Assembly: GCF_037126465.1 (NCBI RefSeq)
Contig: NW_026999326.1
Span: forward strand, 1,488,001-1,552,000
Direction of reading: 5' to 3'
Origin: Ornithodoros turicata
Lineage: Eukaryota > Arthropoda > Arachnida > Ixodida > Argasidae
DNA length: 64,000 nucleotides
The position numbers were made by a program, and so were the translations under genes. Positions 35,760-46,076 of this stretch are shown here, piece by piece (the first letter of the stretch is position 1; every line of letters starts with the position of its first letter). The notes under the pieces are model-generated. The model was not told the DNA's origin. It searched no databases and saw only the letters and a list, made by a program, of their open reading frames with translations.

Positions 35760-36852
35760 CGCTGCGTACGCCGCATAGCAACCGATCATGTGAGCGGTTA
35801 TTCGAGACACACACACACACCTGCCCGAAACACTCGAAGCCGGACGCTGTCAAGTGAACTTTGTTCTCCCGCACTCTAGTGTAAACGTAAGACGAACGCT
35901 AAGGCGTAGTCCCCAAGCAACAAACAAACGTTGGGCCAAGCTTGGCAATAGTTAGGCTGGCCTACCTGGCCTTGCTTGGTACATCATTGGCCAACAAGGT
36001 TGTTTCTTGATACGGATCTGTACCCTGGCCAATGATTTGCGAAGCATTGGCCAGCCTACGTTGTGGCAAGCTTGTGGCAAGATACAGACCAAAGCATTCC
36101 TGCGGCGTCGCTCGTTGTCATACTCAATTGTCTCGCGGTGTAAGGTAACGATACATCATTATTTGTTTGTTTTTCTCGTATTTTCCACAATGGCACGTGA
36201 GGACGATATTTCAAAATGCAAAAAATAGAGCTTTTTTAAAAGTATAAAAAAGCTCGTAAGGTGCCCGAAACCACAATACGACCAAACGCACAACAGCATG
36301 TGTTTCCAGATACTATACATAGCTTGTCTCGCGAGCTTCCGCAAATTCTAGAGTCCTGTTCGCGTGTGTGTCAAAATGAAGGGTGAGGTGTCCAAGTTTA
36401 ATTTGGCGCGTACACAAACTACACTGAAATGATGAATTTCTCGTCGTATTAACTCGCCATGAAGGTAACGCTTCTGTTTCTTACTACTTTAGTTTTGAGA
36501 AATTCCTTTGGTTCATCGAAAGTCGAACTTATGTAACGCTACACCATTCTACGTTACCCTCTCCCCCAGGCGAGATTGGTCTAAGCTTTTGCACGTGCTT
36601 GGCCAACGAGCTCGTTTTTTGATACGGATCTGTACCCTGGCGGACGGCTTTCCAATCCTCGCTCTGCCTATCACTATGCAACATTGCGCCAACATGGATG
36701 GCCGAAAGAGTCGTTGGCCAACTGTCATCCGACCTTTTGCCAACCGTCAGCCATCGGCCATTGCTTGCTTGGGTCTCCTTCGAACTATCTGCCGGTACAC
36801 ACGTACCTTATGTATCTGTGTCTAAAGTAATAAACTGGACCTCCATGTAACA
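35760..36852 (+). repeat. Gypsy 5' LTR interrupted by an insert
   Basis: 35760-35911 and 36774-36852 align with the 219-bp 3' LTR. The first base pair is CG where the 3' LTR has TG. The two parts are separated by the CCCAAGCAA-bounded insert. Confidence 0.85.
35912..36773. mobile_element. 0.86-kb insert with 9-bp inverted ends inside the LTR
   Basis: It begins CCCAAGCAA and ends TTGCTTGGG. A 22-bp sequence, TTGATACGGATCTGTACC and the next four bases CTGG, occurs at 36007-36028 and again at 36619-36640. The insert has many TTGGCC, GGCCAA and GCTTGG words. No coding region and no convincing target duplication were found (TC on both sides at most). It looks like a non-autonomous DNA transposon of unknown type. 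The duplication junction (equivalent of 36084) falls inside it. Confidence 0.55.
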
Positions 36853-36926
36853 CTGGCGACCAGTACGGGATCTGGATCTACGTGACAGTCACCGTACATA
36901 TTCTTGGTGGTAGCGCTTGATACTTC

Positions 36927-37816
36927 ATGGCCAAGACGGGAGGAACCGGCCCTGCTCCTACCTTCGTGTCTGCCATCGGAAAAGTACCGGAGTTCATTGA
37001 GCTCGAGGAAACATAGGACCAGTACAAGGACCGACTGGACGACTTTTATGATGCCAACTGCATTACGGACGAGAAGAAAAAGAGATCCATTTTCATCTCT
37101 TCGGTGGGTGCGCCGACACACAGCAGACTGCGTGGTCTTCTCGCTCCAAGGAAACGAATGGAAGTGCCTTATACCGAAATCATGACGACTCTTACAAGCC
37201 ATTTCAGTCCAGAGCCATCGGAAATAGCGGAAACATTTCGTTTTCACAACCGCACGCAAGGTGAGGGAGAAACCTTTACTGTTTTTTGTTGCCGAACTCC
37301 GTGCTATCACTGACCCCTGTGGCTTTGGTGCTGCGCTTGAACGCAACCTGCGCGACAGATTTGTCATCGGAATTAAGGACAAGAGCGTCAAGAAAGTTTT
37401 GCTGACGAAGCCCAAGACCTTGACACTCGCACAAAGTGTTGAGATTGCTACGACAGCGGAGCTTGCAGCTCAGAGCTCTAAGGATCTTGCGCCGAGTGCG
37501 GCATCCGCGTCAGGTGTCAATGGAGCCGTCAACGTGATTCGCAAGCAAAGCAAGCAAGAACGTCAGTCGAAAGACTCACAGAAGTCGTTTTCGTGTATCA
37601 GGTGTGGAAGCAAAGAGCACAAGCCTCCCAACTGCCCGTGAGAGAGAGTGTTTCCGATGCAAGAAGCGCGGACACCTCGCTAGTCAATGTCAGACGGAAC
37701 GGAACAGCAGAAGATATCTCCAAAGCACCAATCAAACTCCTTGGAACTGGTACAAGATAAAGGCAACCACAACGAGACATCTTCTAAGGAAGAATGTTTC
37801 AACCTGTACACTCTAA
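36927..37816 (+). pseudogene. Gypsy gag (capsid-like and two CCHC zinc knuckles), disrupted
   Basis: It starts at ATG 36927. There is a TAG stop at 37014-37016, a frameshift near 37284 in a T run, and a frame change at 37639, between the two zinc knuckles. Knuckle 1 is CIRCGSKEHKPPNC (37594-37635) and knuckle 2 is CFRCKKRGHLASQC (37649-37690), both C-X2-C-X4-H-X4-C, the RNA-packaging signature. The frame ends at 37816. Confidence 0.8.
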
Positions 37817-38320
37817 AGGGACCATCTTAAAGTAAGATGAAGCCAATCATGCTCAAATTGAAGTGGGCTGGAGTTGTGTTAGGGATCTCCAGTTTGTGTG
37901 GTGAGTGAAGACGTCTACAGGAGACATGCCACGGCATGGCCGCCTATTTCGCCATGCGACATTAAACTGTCGTACTACCTTGGAACTTTGCCTGTTCCTG
38001 CTGTTCTCAGACTACCAGTTGAAGACCTGGGTTGAGAGGTTGACGGACAGCTATATGTGGTTGGTTGATCCGGACCAGCCTTGATAGGAAGGGACCTTAT
38101 AGACGCCTTGAGTATTCTGAATCACAACAACGTCCTGCGAGCACTGCATGGTGCCACAATCGGAAACCTCACAAGTGAGTTCAGCGACTTATTTGAGCCT
38201 GGCCTAGGGGTGATGAAAGGAGAACCTGCACATCTCCACCTGCTTCTCGAAACCACGCCAAAGTACAATGCTGGGACAAACAATGGAAATGCTGACGCCC
38301 TTAGCCGGCTTCCAGTTTAA
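37817..38320 (+). pseudogene. protease-region remnant joined to the end of RNase H
   Basis: ALIGRDLIDAL (about 38070-38110) is typical of the end of a Gypsy protease region. Reading on, the N-terminal connector ends at ETTPKYNAG and passes directly into NGNADALSRLP, the usual end of Gypsy RNase H. The whole RT and most of RNase H are therefore deleted at about 38270. Several stops lie upstream. Confidence 0.7.
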
Positions 38321-38326
38321 TGTAAC

Positions 38327-39604
38327 GTGCACCCCCAGGGAACAACCGACACAGCAATCAACGCTCTCGACATGTTCGACGCGAGCCCAATATCGGGGAA
38401 GCAGCTTGTGGACGTCACACTCAACGACCCTGTTATGCAGAAGCTGAAAGCTAGGATCGTGAAGGGCTGCCCTGCAAAACTGGACGACCCGGATCTAGAA
38501 CCATACTTGCCGAGACGTCAAGAACTGTCTGTTGAAAAAGACGCGATACTGCGTGGACAGCGCATAGTGATACCAGAACGAGCAAGAAATGCTCTGCTCG
38601 CAGAGCTTCACGGCACACACCAGGGAATTAGTGCTACAAAAGCATTCATCAGAACACTGATTTGGTGGCCAGGAATCGACCGAGACGTGGAACAATGAGT
38701 ACGTTCGTGCCCGATATGCCAGCAGGCGGCATCATCACCACCATCTCAAGAGCCACTGGAATGGCCATCGTCCGCCGAACCATGGACTCGCATACAGATG
38801 GACTATGCCGGCCCGATTGAACGAAAAATGATATTAGTCGCTGTGGATAGTCATTCTGGCTCGATAGAGGCTATCCCGGTAAAATCTGCAACTGCAGAGG
38901 TGACCGTTGTTCATCTCCGTGTCATATGTGCCCGCTTCGGACTACCAACGTGCATCGTAACTGACAACGGCACCACATTCACAGGTGCGGCCTTCCAAGA
39001 ATTCGTAAAGAGAAATAGAATTCGCCACATGCGAACAGCTCCTTATCATCCGCAGTCAAACGGACTTGCAGAACGGGCTGTTAGAAGCGTAAAAGAAGCT
39101 CTTAAGAAGCTGACGGAAGGACCACTGGAAATCCGGCTGCAACGCTGACTTCATAACCACAGAAGGACACCATCAGCTGCCCATGGGGGAAAGGCACCTG
39201 CGGAAATGTTATTCAATTTTATGACACGTAGTCGCTTGGATATCATCAAGGCCGATGTGCTCAAAAACCAAAAGACAACCCAGCAAGACATGGACAGTCG
39301 TCTGAAACCTGGAGCACCAGTCTACGTGGGCAAACAGTGCGATCGACCAGGATATCCTGGTATCGTGCTCAAAGGACTAGGAAGTCGCATGGCTAAAGTG
39401 CAAACGGCTCAGGGTATTGTCACACCCCACCTTGACCAGATGCGGACCCACTACGGCACAGATACCGCGCTTACCGGAAGTGGTACAGCCGACGCATCCG
39501 TCCCGTCCAATGGGGCCCATGACGCCACAGATGACACATCGGAGTCGACAGAAACCGAAGGACACCGATATTCGCTCCGACCGCGACACAGGTCACACCA
39601 CTGA
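38327..39604 (+). pseudogene. Gypsy integrase, catalytic triad intact but two in-frame stops
   Basis: A single frame runs from about 38327 to 39604 with TGA at 38696-38698 and TGA at 39146-39148. The HHCC zinc domain comes first (HGTHQ, then CPIC at 38708-38719). The catalytic core has Asp at 38801, Asp at 38963 and Glu at 39071, an exact D-X35-E spacing. The C-terminal part has GAPVYVGKQ and ends YSLRPRHRSHH. The enzyme would insert element DNA. The stops prevent full-length product. Confidence 0.85.
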
Positions 39605-39628
39605 CCACTTTTCCGGGGTGGGAAAGAG

Positions 39629-39847
39629 TGCTGCGTACGCCGCATAGCAACCGATCATGTGAGCAGCTATTCGACACACACACACCTGCCCGAAACACTC
39701 GAGGCCGGACGCTGTGAAGTGAACTTCGTACTCCCGCACTCTAGTGTAAACGTAAGACGAACGCTAAGGCGAAGTCGAACTATCTGCCGGTACACACGTA
39801 ACATATGTATCTGTCTCTAAAGTAATAAACTGGACCTCCATGTGACA
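39629..39847 (+). repeat. Gypsy 3' LTR (219 bp)
   Basis: It runs from TGCTGCG to GTGACA (TG...CA), preceded by a purine-rich tract, and contains the AATAAA-like AGTAATAAACTGG. Confidence 0.85.
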
Positions 39848-39855
39848 CAGATCTA

Positions 39856-40653
39856 CAGGGTGTACCAGAAAACGTGTAATTGAATTATAATAAAAAAACT
39901 ACACCACCTAGAATCATGCGGGCAACGGCATTTGTTTTTACTAGGTTTTTGCCACCTACTGGTCGTGTTACGTAAGTTTAATTATGTAAATTTTCGCGAA
40001 CTGAAGTCCGAAATTTGCCAAGTAAAGGTGACTTTTTTACCTCACCAATGTGAATGAGAAAAAATAGCCGAACATCATGCTCTACGAAGCAAGCGCGCGA
40101 CAAATTTTTCAGCGCAATCCTTGTTAGTCCGACGAAAGGAGGTTGGATGCCCAGCCCACACCTGCATCGCAGAAAGAATAACACAGGTATGGCTTATCGC
40201 ATCCGACTTTCGTTGGAATCGCACTTACCCTCTCCCAATTTCAGGAACTCTCACTTTTTCTACTATCACTCTGTGGGCTGCGTTTGGAACCTCCTTTCGT
40301 CGGACAGCAAGCGATTGCGCTCAAAAGGTCGTCGCGCGTTATGGTTCTGTGCTACGAAAAGCATGATGTTCGGCTATTTTTTCCGATGGCATAGCTTGCA
40401 AATATCGCTGTCAATTATCATGAACTTGAGTGAATTCGACACGCTCTTCATATTGGCGGGGTAAAAAAGTGACCTTTACTTGGCAAATTTCCGAGTTCAG
40501 TTCGCAAATATTTACAAAATTAAACTTACGATACATGACATTCACATGAGGAATTGGCAAAAACCTAGTAAGAACAAATGCCGTTGACCGCATGATTCTA
40601 GGTGGCGTAGTTTTTTTATTATAATTCAATGACACGTTTTCTGGGACACCCTG
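39856..40653. mobile_element. foldback Tc1/mariner-type non-autonomous element, 798 bp
   Basis: The termini CAGGGTGTACCAGAAAACG and CGTTTTCTGGGACACCCTG are inverted and flanked by TA on both sides (39854-39855, 40654-40655). Similarity between the arms continues inward over almost the whole element: the block around 40068-40155 reappears inverted at about 40280-40372 with diverged bases. It is thus a long-TIR foldback MITE. It encodes no transposase. The Gypsy element inserted two bases to its left. Confidence 0.85.
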
Positions 40654-40655
40654 TA

Positions 40656-41904
40656 TATGTAAATCCATGTGCCATGTTAAATGCTATGTAGTGCTGCGTC
40701 ATTGCACAGTGCTGGACAAATGTGCTGAATGCTCTGGCGTATTCATTCCTCGGTCACACGCTATTAGTGAATGGGCTCGTACGGACTTACAGGCATGCGT
40801 CAAGGTATCCCAGCCGCCTGTTTGCAAGTCCGTATGGTCCCATTCTCTGCTAGCATGTCACCCCGCAGCAGAAATGCACCGGAGAGCGTTTCATGAACTT
40901 TTGTCCAGCACTGTACGCCAGAAACGTACTTAAAGTTGTGAGAGTGGCACTTTAGTATTGGAGAGAAGCCAACTTTGTCAATTCTATGTTGTACATTTGT
41001 TTGCTGAGGGTATCAGATTAATGGCCTACTGGAAGAACGTTCTGGGGGAGGGAATAAAATGTATTGGTTGAAGTTCGGTTATTGTCTGTTGTAGTACCTT
41101 TATCTAGCACTGGGATTTATATCGATTTCAGCAAAAGTATCACAGTCCAGGATGTTGTGAAAAGCCCTCCATGGATACCAATAAATACATATAAGTTAAT
41201 GAGCCCCTTAATGCTAATTTTAATGCTAAATTTATGCTAATTTCCTTAATTCAAGCTTTTTATGCCTAGCTTTCTAGATCATAGCAATGCTATATTCCAA
41301 ACAAGTGAGTGTAACAGCAAGAACACGAAAGCAATGCGGGGACTCGCTACCTCTGGCTATTTTTGTGGCACAGAGTTTAGTGCATGTACTCACATAAACG
41401 AGAAACGTTGGAGCAGAAGGCCATATTCATTATGTCATCCCAATTGTGGAAGTTCGCCAAGTCATCTCACATATTGCCATTCTAGATATTTTAAAATTTG
41501 TATGCAAAAAAGGGTTAGACAAAAATGTGATTACGAAGAACGAATTTTTTTGTTCATTGCATTTACCAAGTGCACAATTTTTTGCGCTGATTTATGTGTC
41601 CAACAGCCTTTAAGAGTGGACGTGGGGCTCAACACAAATTTTGTTTCTTAATAGGTTATGATGAAAATTTGCACAGATATTGATAAGGCTCACAAAATGA
41701 ATTTAAAAAAAAACATTACGATATCTCTAAAACTTCAATTTCTACAATGACAAGGTTTGGTTTTCTGCATGCTGTTGCAACTGACGCATTAGCATAAATT
41801 CTAAACTGACTTACCTGAAAAAATCTGAATGTCATGACCTCTAGGAATGTTCAGTGATTGTAGGAAAACAGACCACATCAATATAGACCAAGTGGTTACG
41901 GAGA
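40656..41904. other. no recognised gene
   Basis: AT-rich. The longest frame (41262-41651, 129 codons) is cysteine-rich but has no recognisable spacing pattern. I see no repeats of note. Confidence 0.4.
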
Positions 41905-42270
41905 TGTAGAGGACGTGGTGTTCCCCTACATGAGTCCTGAGCGGCGATGATGGAATGTCCCAGCGGGCAGATGAACGTGGCCTCACACTAGGACGGTGCC
42001 GGTTGAACTGGCTGGCAGGCGCAGTGCCGTGCGCCAGCAGATCTTCATCGTCGTCCACGGGCCGCCACATCACCCCCCCCCCCCCTCAGACGCGGAGCGG
42101 TGCATGCAGTTGACGTCCGCGCCGATACCATGAAGAGGAGAATGAGGACGACTCGTGGATGGAGCACGACTCGACACACGGCTGTGACTGACTGTGGCCG
42201 TTGATGTAGCAGCAGCAGGATGGCGGGAACAAGAGCGCTGCGATCCGGGAGGGTTCCAGTGATGAGATGA
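41905..42270 (-). mobile_element. short-LTR Gypsy-family fragment (LTR 41905-42069)
   Basis: The 165-bp LTR is a diverged relative of the LTRs at 61675-61837 and 62636-62798, in opposite orientation: it reads TGTAGAGGACG...GGCCGCCACA. The TCACCCCCCC and CTCAGACGCGGAGC that follow are the complement of the polypurine tract seen at 62610-62635. So this is the 3' end of a minus-oriented member. Confidence 0.65.
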
Positions 42271-42343
42271 GTAACCTCGCTTAAACCTGCCTTAACGTAA
42301 CATGTGTAACGTAACGTAACCTGTTAGGTTAAGCAGGCGTAAC

Positions 42344-42860
42344 ATGCGGCGTAACGCCTGCTTAAACCTCGCCACCTTACCCGACCGTTACCCCCTGCCT
42401 CATATTCAGGATTTTACGGCCCATCTTCACGGTGCTCGTTTCTTCTCGAGGGTCGACTTGGTGAAAGCGTATCACCAGATACCGGTCCATTCACCAGACA
42501 TCCCGAAGACGGCCATTACGACGCCATTTGGCCTTTTCGAATACGTCCGTATGCCGTTCGGTCTCCGGAACGCCGCGCAGACGTTTCAACAGCTCATCGA
42601 CCAAGTTCTGCGTGGCCTGGACTTCGCTTTCGCCTACCTAGACGACATTCTAGTCGCCAGCAACACCGAGGCCGAACATCACGAGCACCTCCGGCAATTT
42701 TTCGCACGGTTGCAGGAGTACGGCGTGGTCATTAACCCCAACAAGTGCGAGTTTGGAGTTTCTTCCATCACTTTCCTCGGCATACCATCACGCCCGACGG
42801 CATCCACCCGCTTCCTGGCAAAGTGTAGGCTATCACCGACTACCCTTTGGCGGACACCCT
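42344..42860 (+). pseudogene. Ty3/Gypsy reverse transcriptase fragment
   Basis: The fragment starts at [12 protein letters not shown] and contains [14 protein letters not shown], the [13 protein letters not shown] block and the catalytic YLDD (42635-42646). A one-base deletion near 42780 breaks [11 protein letters not shown], and a stop follows soon after. It is joined to LTR-like sequence of the short-LTR family in the opposite orientation, so the locus is rearranged or nested. Upstream (42290-42365) are imperfect palindromes of TTAAGCAGGCG and TAACGTAACG words. Confidence 0.85.
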
Positions 42861-42927
42861 GGCTGGCATGCGCAGTGCAGCGCGCCAGCAGAGGCACGTC
42901 TTCATCGTCGTCCACGGGCCGCCACAG
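42861..42927 (-). repeat. partial short LTR
   Basis: GCGCGCCAGCAG, TCTTCATCGTCGTCCACGGG and CCGCCACA match 42020-42069. The partial copy closes the RT fragment on the right. Confidence 0.6.
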
Positions 42928-43306
42928 AGATATCAATTTCACAAGCGGAGCAGATAGAGCAAAAGGTTGTTTTCACAAAATGAAGCGCAGAGTCTCACGC
43001 CGTTTTCGCTGCAAATTACAAGGCTCAGGCAGTATAGCCTTTTGTGTCCTTTTGTACACAGGTTCTCTTGCCATCCTGGCCCTTTGCTTGATGCACTTTT
43101 GCCGATTTTGCCTTTGATCAAAAGCCTGACAAGGCAGTAGGCCCTTGTCCAATGCTTTTGTTAGCTTGTTACATCTCGTTAGCTTCGCAAAGCAGATACT
43201 TGTAGGGGGCTCTACTGTCTCAGGGTTGAGATCGTGGGCATATCGAGCGTGGGAGAGGGGGGTGTTGCAAGCTTTTGCCCCCCCCCTGCCCCCAATCACC
43301 TCCACG
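42928..43306. other. no gene seen
   Basis: Only overlapping chance frames and a C-rich patch near 43280. Confidence 0.4.
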
Positions 43307-44572
43307 CTACTTAGGCAAACCCATTGGAGAAAACCCTGGGAATGCCAATGGTTGAGATCCCGACCAAATGGTCCAACTTTTACTCAGTACCAGACTGTCA
43401 ACGACGCAGGTACTGCCGCAACGCACCACCGGCAACACCAACGATGACTCCAAATGAACTTGGACGGTACAACCTGTGCTCGTGAATGGCATAGCCTCCA
43501 GAAGATTATGGGATGAAGTACTGGGTAGTGCTTCGACAATAACATCAAAAGAAGTACTTGGTCGTGTTTCGACAACATCACCCCACCCAACGTTCACCCA
43601 ACGTTCTGCGTTGCCAGACTGCTTAGCGGCATGAAATAACCTTTTTTTCTTATTTCGCAACCTCTTGAGATGAGTGTTGAACCACGGGGAGTCAGACCGC
43701 GAGAAAATTCTGCGTTGCGGAATGTATTTTTCCATGAGAAACTCCACAAAGTTTCTGAACGCGTTCCAGTTTTCATTTACTGACCGCGTGTGACATATTT
43801 GAAGAAAGTCTGACGACCATGCTTCAACCAAGCTGTTGATAGTTGTGAAATCAGCATTCTTGTAATCCCGAATTAATTTACTCTGCCTTACTGGACGCTG
43901 AGTAGACATGTTAAGCTTAAAGTGGATGATTTTGTGATCACTGAGACCAGGTAAGCACGTCGTAGATGACAGGTAAGTTGGCGTTGTAGTAAAGACGAGG
44001 TCTAATGTTGATGAAGTGACCTCTGTTACCCTAGTTGGCTCTTTTACAAGTTGAGTTAAATTAAAGTCTAAGCACAGGTCTAAGAATTCATTACAGTCAG
44101 AAGAATATGGTACAACACATGGTGATTCACGCTCCCAAGTTATATTAGGAAAATTAAAGCCACCGAGCAGGAATAAAGGTAATGCTGGATAACGAATAAC
44201 TACCGTATTAAGGACACCATGAAGTTTGCACATGAATGAACGATCCATCGATGGTGGACGATAACAGACGCCCAAAACAAAACGGACGTGTTGACAACAT
44301 ATTAAAACCCAAAGTATTTCAAGATCACAATCAATGTTCACGATAACTGCATTGAGGTGTACGGCTACTGCATCGAGGACACCACCACCAGTGCGTGAGC
44401 CTCTATCAGCGCGGAGAACATTGTAATCACGTTCACACCTAAATAACTCACGGTTTGAGATTAATGCAGATAACCACGTTTCAGTCAGCACAACTATAGA
44501 TGCATCACATGAGTCAATAACTGAGCAAAGATCGTCACGCTTGTTTACAACACTCCGTATATTGGTGTACAA
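43307..44572 (-). pseudogene. CR1/L2-like ORF2: endonuclease domain fused to unrelated sequence, RT missing
   Basis: The first ~320 residues are an APE-type endonuclease: TETWL, the GGGVLDAVA block, CYRPP, LGGFNFPNITW and LSDHKIIHF. The usual catalytic GDFN reads GGFN here, so a metal-binding Asp is lost. After the KQSGNAERW point (about 43600) the protein continues with about 98 residues not seen in LINEs, including three 12-residue repeats (VVETRPSTSFDV, IVEALPSTSSHN, LLEAMPFTSTGC). No RT follows. The element was cut and joined to other, possibly coding, DNA while the frame stayed open. Confidence 0.75.
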
Positions 44573-44634
44573 AACAGATATTTCATTTGTAGAACTATGA
44601 CCATCACCCTCTGCGAGTGGTCAATTAGGCGTGC

Positions 44635-45674
44635 GTTCGACGACGCTTACATACGAACCGCGTGCCTCATTACTCGAACTCGCAGAATCCAGCGTTTCTC
44701 CTGAATTCATTCTGTTCTGGTACCGTGAAGGACTAGTATTTTCGTAGACAGAGTCAGCTTCACTATCATACATAAAACATCTGTTGTCGATGTATAACTT
44801 ATTGTAGCGAAGCTTAAAAGGACTGTTCGTGCTCTTCCCATACTCTAATAGCTTTTTCCTAGGAAGACGAGTGGGTAGAGAAAAGTCTTCTGCAGTGCTG
44901 GATTCACTCTCTTTTAGCTTGTGCCGCAACTAGCACACTATCTTTTACTTTAAAGTTCGCGAAGCGGACAATAATGGGCCTGCGTTTATCATTACGGAAA
45001 ATACCGATCCTGTGCGCTCTTTCGATACTATCAGCATGAAAGCGCATCTGCAGTTCTCGGCTTATCAGCTCTGTTACAGTTTTCTCTGCCGCAGCCCATG
45101 TTTCACTGGGATTATCAACCAATCCGTGGAATATGAGGTTATTCCGCCGTTGCCTATCCTCGCCATCAACCAAGCGGCTATTAAGCGCAGCGTGTTCCCG
45201 TTTTAGAGAGAGAGTGGCCTGCTTCAGCGACTGGAACTCGTGTTCAAGGCGGTCTATGGTTTTGGTCTTACTCTCTACGGTGTCGAGACGACTGTCAATG
45301 TGATTAAGTTTTGTTTCCAATTTTTGTTGCGAAGCTTGTATTGCGTTCACAGATTCAATGAGAGACGCTTGACCGTTATCTAGCTTTTACATCTTAGCAT
45401 TGATATCAGATAACAGTTGCAGTACTTCTTCAACTTTATATGTGGTCTTGGGCGGACCCGGGTTCTCTTCTACATCACCAGCTAATAACAACAGGTGACG
45501 GATGACAGAAATGCACTGGCAAGCAACATCACAAAGAACTGTGTGGCGTGGGAACACTAGTAAGGCTGGATCGTCGCTACGTCGAGCGTGCAAAGGTATT
45601 GAATTTTGAGAACCAACCTGAAGTAGCAAACGAAGATTAGCGAACTGTATCCGGACAAATGTTCCCACGCCCAC
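44635..45674 (-). pseudogene. CR1/L2-like ORF1 with N-terminal 2A peptide, coiled coil and RRM-like region
   Basis: It starts MGVGTFVRIQFANLRLLLQ in the proximal 5' UTR monomer. After about 65 residues comes GDVEENPGP. A TAA near 45385 interrupts the frame. The next part (45350-44930) is a heptad-rich coiled coil followed by RRNNLIFHGL and ERAHRIG, as in LINE nucleic-acid-binding ORF1 proteins. A frameshift near 44927 separates the C-terminus (DFSLPTRLPRKKLLEYGKS, FKLRYNKLYID). ORF1 would coat element RNA. The downstream neighbour is ORF2 at 44572. Confidence 0.75.
45453..45479 (-). other. 2A ribosome-skipping motif (GDVEENPGP)
   Basis: The complement of 45453-45479 encodes G-D-V-E-E-N-P-G-P, preceded by a leucine-rich stretch (HLLLLA). 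This matches the D-x-E-x-N-P-G-P consensus exactly. 2A sequences at the N-terminus of ORF1 are known in some CR1/L2-like elements. Skipping would release the leader peptide from ORF1p. Confidence 0.85.
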
Positions 45675-45959
45675 TGAAGAAGTCGAAGGCGGGGTTGCTG
45701 CTTTTATACACTTGACGCAAAGGCGCTGCTGACGTAGCAGAAGTCACACTTGATATCCTGTAGATGGCTCCCGTGCTCGACGCATGCTCTACCGGATCCT
45801 CGTCGTACAAAAGTAGGTTGACTGGTATGTCGCAAACTGGTTCGCGGTCGGCGTTGCTCTGAAGCCACGATGAACCCGCATGATCAAGGTCGGGCAGGAC
45901 AATGAGAATCTGAAGTAGCAAACGAAGATTAGCGAACTGTATCCGGACCATGTTCCCAC
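45618..45959 (-). promoter_or_regulatory. tandem 5' UTR monomers of the CR1/L2-like element (proximal part)
   Basis: A 50-bp partial monomer (45618-45667) and a full ~291-bp monomer (45668-45958) share CTGAAGTAGC, AAACGAAGATTAGCG and GTTCCCACGCCCAC. Repeated monomers at LINE 5' ends usually carry the internal promoter. The array is broken here by the 13.9-kb transposon and resumes at 59846. Confidence 0.7.
45690..45955 (-). CDS. open frame in the 5' UTR monomer (ORF0-like)
   Basis: From an ATG (MVRIQFANLRLLLQ) about 92 residues stay open and end FDFFSG at the monomer border. The frame contains SSWLQSNADREPVCD and SSTGAIYRISSVTSATS. The next monomer (59848-60138) has the same frame with only three amino-acid changes seen. 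It has no domain I recognise. The same leader start is used by ORF1 in the proximal monomer. Confidence 0.35.
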
Positions 45960-46076
45960 CCCAGGCGAAAATTTGATCTGGGAAGTCAACTGGTACCAGC
46001 TCGTTCTCAGTTCGCACCAACTGGTGGTCAACTGGAACCAACTGGTATCAAACTGGTGGCAACTGGAAAGTAAACT

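Larger units (their letters stand above)
15846..36084. repeat. right, complete unit of the tandem duplication (20,239 bp)
   Basis: If 15845/15846 is the tandem junction, this interval is one whole unit: 4.4 kb seen only once here (15846-20248) followed by the copy of 1-15845. The natural right flank after 36084 is the remainder of the Gypsy 5' LTR insert. The model predicts that the 4.4-kb block is repeated immediately left of the window. Two alleles wrongly placed end to end by an assembler would look much the same. Confidence 0.8.
35760..39847 (+). mobile_element. defective Ty3/Gypsy retrotransposon with both LTRs and 5-bp target duplication
   Basis: CAGAT occurs on both sides (35755-35759 and 39848-39852). 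The 5' LTR is 35760-36852 (enlarged by an insert) and the 3' LTR is 39629-39847. A TGGCGACC primer-binding-type sequence follows the 5' LTR and a purine-rich TTCCGGGGTGGGAAAGAG precedes the 3' LTR. The internal order is gag, protease remnant, deletion of RT and RNase H, integrase. Premature stops and frameshifts in gag and pol make it non-autonomous, but its boundaries are clear. Confidence 0.9.

Noticed and set aside
41905..42927. A single intact Gypsy element with two LTRs around the RT
   Set aside because: The RT is on the plus strand while both LTR pieces are oriented for the minus strand, so the arrangement is rearranged or nested.
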